This document shows positions 62,412 to 64,000 of a DNA stretch of 64,000 nt, in pieces. The stretch is from contig NZ_JACBGE010000022.1 of the NCBI RefSeq assembly GCF_021401345.1, positions 30,736 to 94,735 on the forward strand, in the 5' to 3' direction. Numbering within the stretch: the first letter of the stretch is position 1; every line of letters starts with the position of its first letter. The notes beneath the pieces are model-generated. The model did not search any database. It had not been told where the DNA came from and was given only the letters and a program-made list of their open reading frames with translations. Origin of the DNA: Hydrogenophaga sp. NFH-34. GTDB lineage: Bacteria; Pseudomonadota; Gammaproteobacteria; Burkholderiales; Burkholderiaceae_C. Position numbers and translations under genes: made by a program.

Positions 62412-63404
62412 ATGCCCCAGACCCTTCGCGCCGCTGTCGTACAGGCCGGCTCCCTCATGTTCGACACGCCCGGCACGCTGCGCAAGGCCGTCGCGCTGGC
62501 CGAAGACGCCGCCGCGCGGCAAGCCCGGCTGATCGTGTTTCCCGAAGCCTTCATTGGCGGCTATCCCAAAGGCCTGGATTTCGGCTCCGTCATCGGCGGC
62601 CGCACCCCAGCGGGCCGCGAAGACTACCGGCGGTATGCCGACAGCGCGATCGCGGTGCCGGGCCCGGAAACCGAGGTGCTGGCCGCCACGGCCCAGCGCC
62701 TGGGCGTGCACATCGTGATCGGCGTGATCGAAAAAGACGGCGCCACCCTGTATTGCACCGCCCTCTTTTTCGACCCCACCGGCCACCTGCTCGGCAAGCA
62801 CCGCAAGCTCATGCCGACCGCGGGCGAGCGCCTGATCTGGGGGTATGGCGATGGTTCGACCCTGCCGGTGTTCGATACCGACATCGGCCGGCTGGGTGCC
62901 GTCATCTGCTGGGAAAACTACATGCCGGCAATGCGCATGGCGATGTACGCCAAGGGCATCCAGCTGTACTGCGCACCGACCGCCGACAACCGCCCCTCCT
63001 GGGCGCCTTCGATGCAGCACATCGCGGTCGAAGGCCGCTGCTTCGTGCTGTCGGCCTGTCAGTACCTGGTTCGCGCCGATTGTCCGGCAGACTATGCGGC
63101 CGTCCAGGGCAACGACCCGGCGACCGTGCTGATGACCGGCGGCAGCTGCATCGTCAACCCGTTCGGCGAATTCCTGGCGGGTCCGGTGTTTGACCGCAAC
63201 GACATCCTGATCGCCGATATCGATCTGGCCGAGATCACCCGCGGCAAGTACGACTTCGATGCCACCGGCCACTACGCCCGGCCAGACATCTTCAGGCTCA
63301 CCGTGAACGAAAGCCACACGCCGGCGGTCGAGTTCCGCCCCCACGATGTGACGCCACCCACGCCCTCTCTGGCCACCAGCACTCTGACACCGGACACGCC
63401 ATGA
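62412..63404 (+). CDS. Nitrilase (C-N hydrolase superfamily)
   Basis: The protein has 330 residues, starting at 62412 (MPQTLRAAVVQAG). The catalytic triad is complete: Glu45 in IVFPEAFIGGYP, Lys132 in LGKHRKLMPT and Cys166 in GAVICWENYMP, with Glu139 (AGERLIWG) as the fourth conserved residue. The CWENYMP signature marks true nitrilases that turn R-CN into a carboxylate and ammonia. The natural nitrile is unknown. It overlaps the next gene by 4 bp. Confidence 0.92.
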   Translation: MPQTLRAAVVQAGSLMFDTPGTLRKAVALAEDAAARQARLIVFPEAFIGGYPKGLDFGSVIGGRTPAGREDYRRYADSAIAVPGPETEVLAATAQRLGVHIVIGVIEKDGATLYCTALFFDPTGHLLGKHRKLMPTAGERLIWGYGDGSTLPVFDTDIGRLGAVICWENYMPAMRMAMYAKGIQLYCAPTADNRPSWAPSMQHIAVEGRCFVLSACQYLVRADCPADYAAVQGNDPATVLMTGGSCIVNPFGEFLAGPVFDRNDILIADIDLAEITRGKYDFDATGHYARPDIFRLTVNESHTPAVEFRPHDVTPPTPSLATSTLTPDTP

Positions 63405-63886
63405 CCCGCCTCGAAGACGCCACCGAACCCGAAATGGACCTGACGCCCAGCGCGCTGAGCCCGCGCAAAAACGTGGTGCGCCGCTTCTACAAAGACCTGT
63501 GGGACCGGGCCGACATCCGCCTGATTCCCGAACTCTTCCACGAGGGCTTCACCTTTCGCGGCTCGCTCGGCCCGGTGCTGCGCGGTGGCGTGGAGTTCGG
63601 TGACTACGTGCTGTGGCTGAACGACACCCTGGCGGACTACACCTCCGACATCCTGGAACTGGTCGAAGAAGGCGATCGGGTGAGCGGCAAACTGCGTTTC
63701 CACGGCCGGCACCGCAAGACCTTCTTCGGTTGCGAGCCGTCCGGGGAAAGGGTGTGGTGGTACGGTGCCCCCATCTTCCGCTTTGAAGGCGACAAGATCC
63801 GCGACCTGTGGGTGCTGGGTGATGTCTACGGACTGGTGCGCCGCATGGAAAACACCCAGACCGGGATCGAGTTCCGCGTCGACTGA
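63401..63886 (+). CDS. SnoaL-like/ester cyclase family protein
   Basis: A 161-residue NTF2-fold protein, coupled to nitrilase by ATGA overlap; a start at residue 15 (MDLTPSALSPRKN) is also possible. Features are KNVVRRFYKDLWDRADIRLIPELFHEGFTFRGSLG, then GRHRKTFFGCEPSGERVWWYGAPIFRFEGDKI, as in SnoaL-like polyketide-cyclase proteins. Pairing with nitrilase suggests it acts on the same substrate or product, but this is an inference. Confidence 0.8.
   Translation: MTRLEDATEPEMDLTPSALSPRKNVVRRFYKDLWDRADIRLIPELFHEGFTFRGSLGPVLRGGVEFGDYVLWLNDTLADYTSDILELVEEGDRVSGKLRFHGRHRKTFFGCEPSGERVWWYGAPIFRFEGDKIRDLWVLGDVYGLVRRMENTQTGIEFRVD

Positions 63887-64000
<114 letters not shown>

Overview
The window looks like ordinary chromosome from a high-GC betaproteobacterium of the family Comamonadaceae (Hydrogenophaga/Acidovorax/Variovorax-like). 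The support is the gene order fadD-smc-zipA-ligA, dapC-dapD-pilU-dapE-prmB and purD-hemF-nadD-rsfS-rlmH-maf-rng, a TctC/Bug-type binding protein, and several copies of a GC-rich intergenic repeat typical of that family. Assignment below family level is not possible from sequence reading alone.

Layout. 1-4.4 kb: an iron-uptake pair (efeB cut by the left edge, efeO), a hemerythrin gene with an FNR-type promoter, and small unrelated genes (DUF808, PhyH-type dioxygenase, DUF2164). 4.4-12.1 kb: purL, then divergent map and glnD. 12.2-18 kb: a tripartite RND efflux operon. 18-28.2 kb: def, a one-heme cytochrome, then ligA, zipA, smc and an acyl-CoA synthetase on the minus strand. 28.4-35.9 kb: lysine/diaminopimelate operon with an embedded pilU, then prmB and an ABC-F ATPase. 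36-40.3 kb: a GlsB-type membrane protein, a nuclease-like protein, and a cluster of a secreted argininosuccinate-lyase-like protein, LysR and TctC. 40.4-42.5 kb: tRNA-Lys(UUU) convergent with tcdA, and a YeeE/YedE transporter. 42.6-47.3 kb: tolB-pal-cpoB divergent from msbA. 47.3-48.4 kb: an outer-membrane barrel with an unfamiliar N-terminal domain. 48.6-55 kb: seven-gene operon purD to rng. 55-58.2 kb: yebC, a HerA-like ATPase and an NlpC/P60 hydrolase. 58.2-61.2 kb: a gene-free stretch with two Fur-like boxes, a globin-coupled sensor with a degenerate GGDEF domain, and a glycosyltransferase. 61.3-64 kb: LysR, nitrilase and SnoaL-like genes, ending at the 3' end of an IS110-family transposase cut by the right edge.

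Most of the window is core housekeeping. The points that most deserve a second look are: the intergenic repeat lying in frame inside ligA; the secreted lyase with an Asn in place of the usual catalytic His; FNR-type boxes at the hemerythrin and efeO genes; the orphan Fur region beside a heme-sensor gene with a dead-looking GGDEF; the Cys-containing N-terminal domain of the outer-membrane protein; and recurrent -10 boxes placed 8 nt before ATG, which predict leaderless mRNAs. I saw no CRISPR array, prophage, defence island or biosynthetic cluster.
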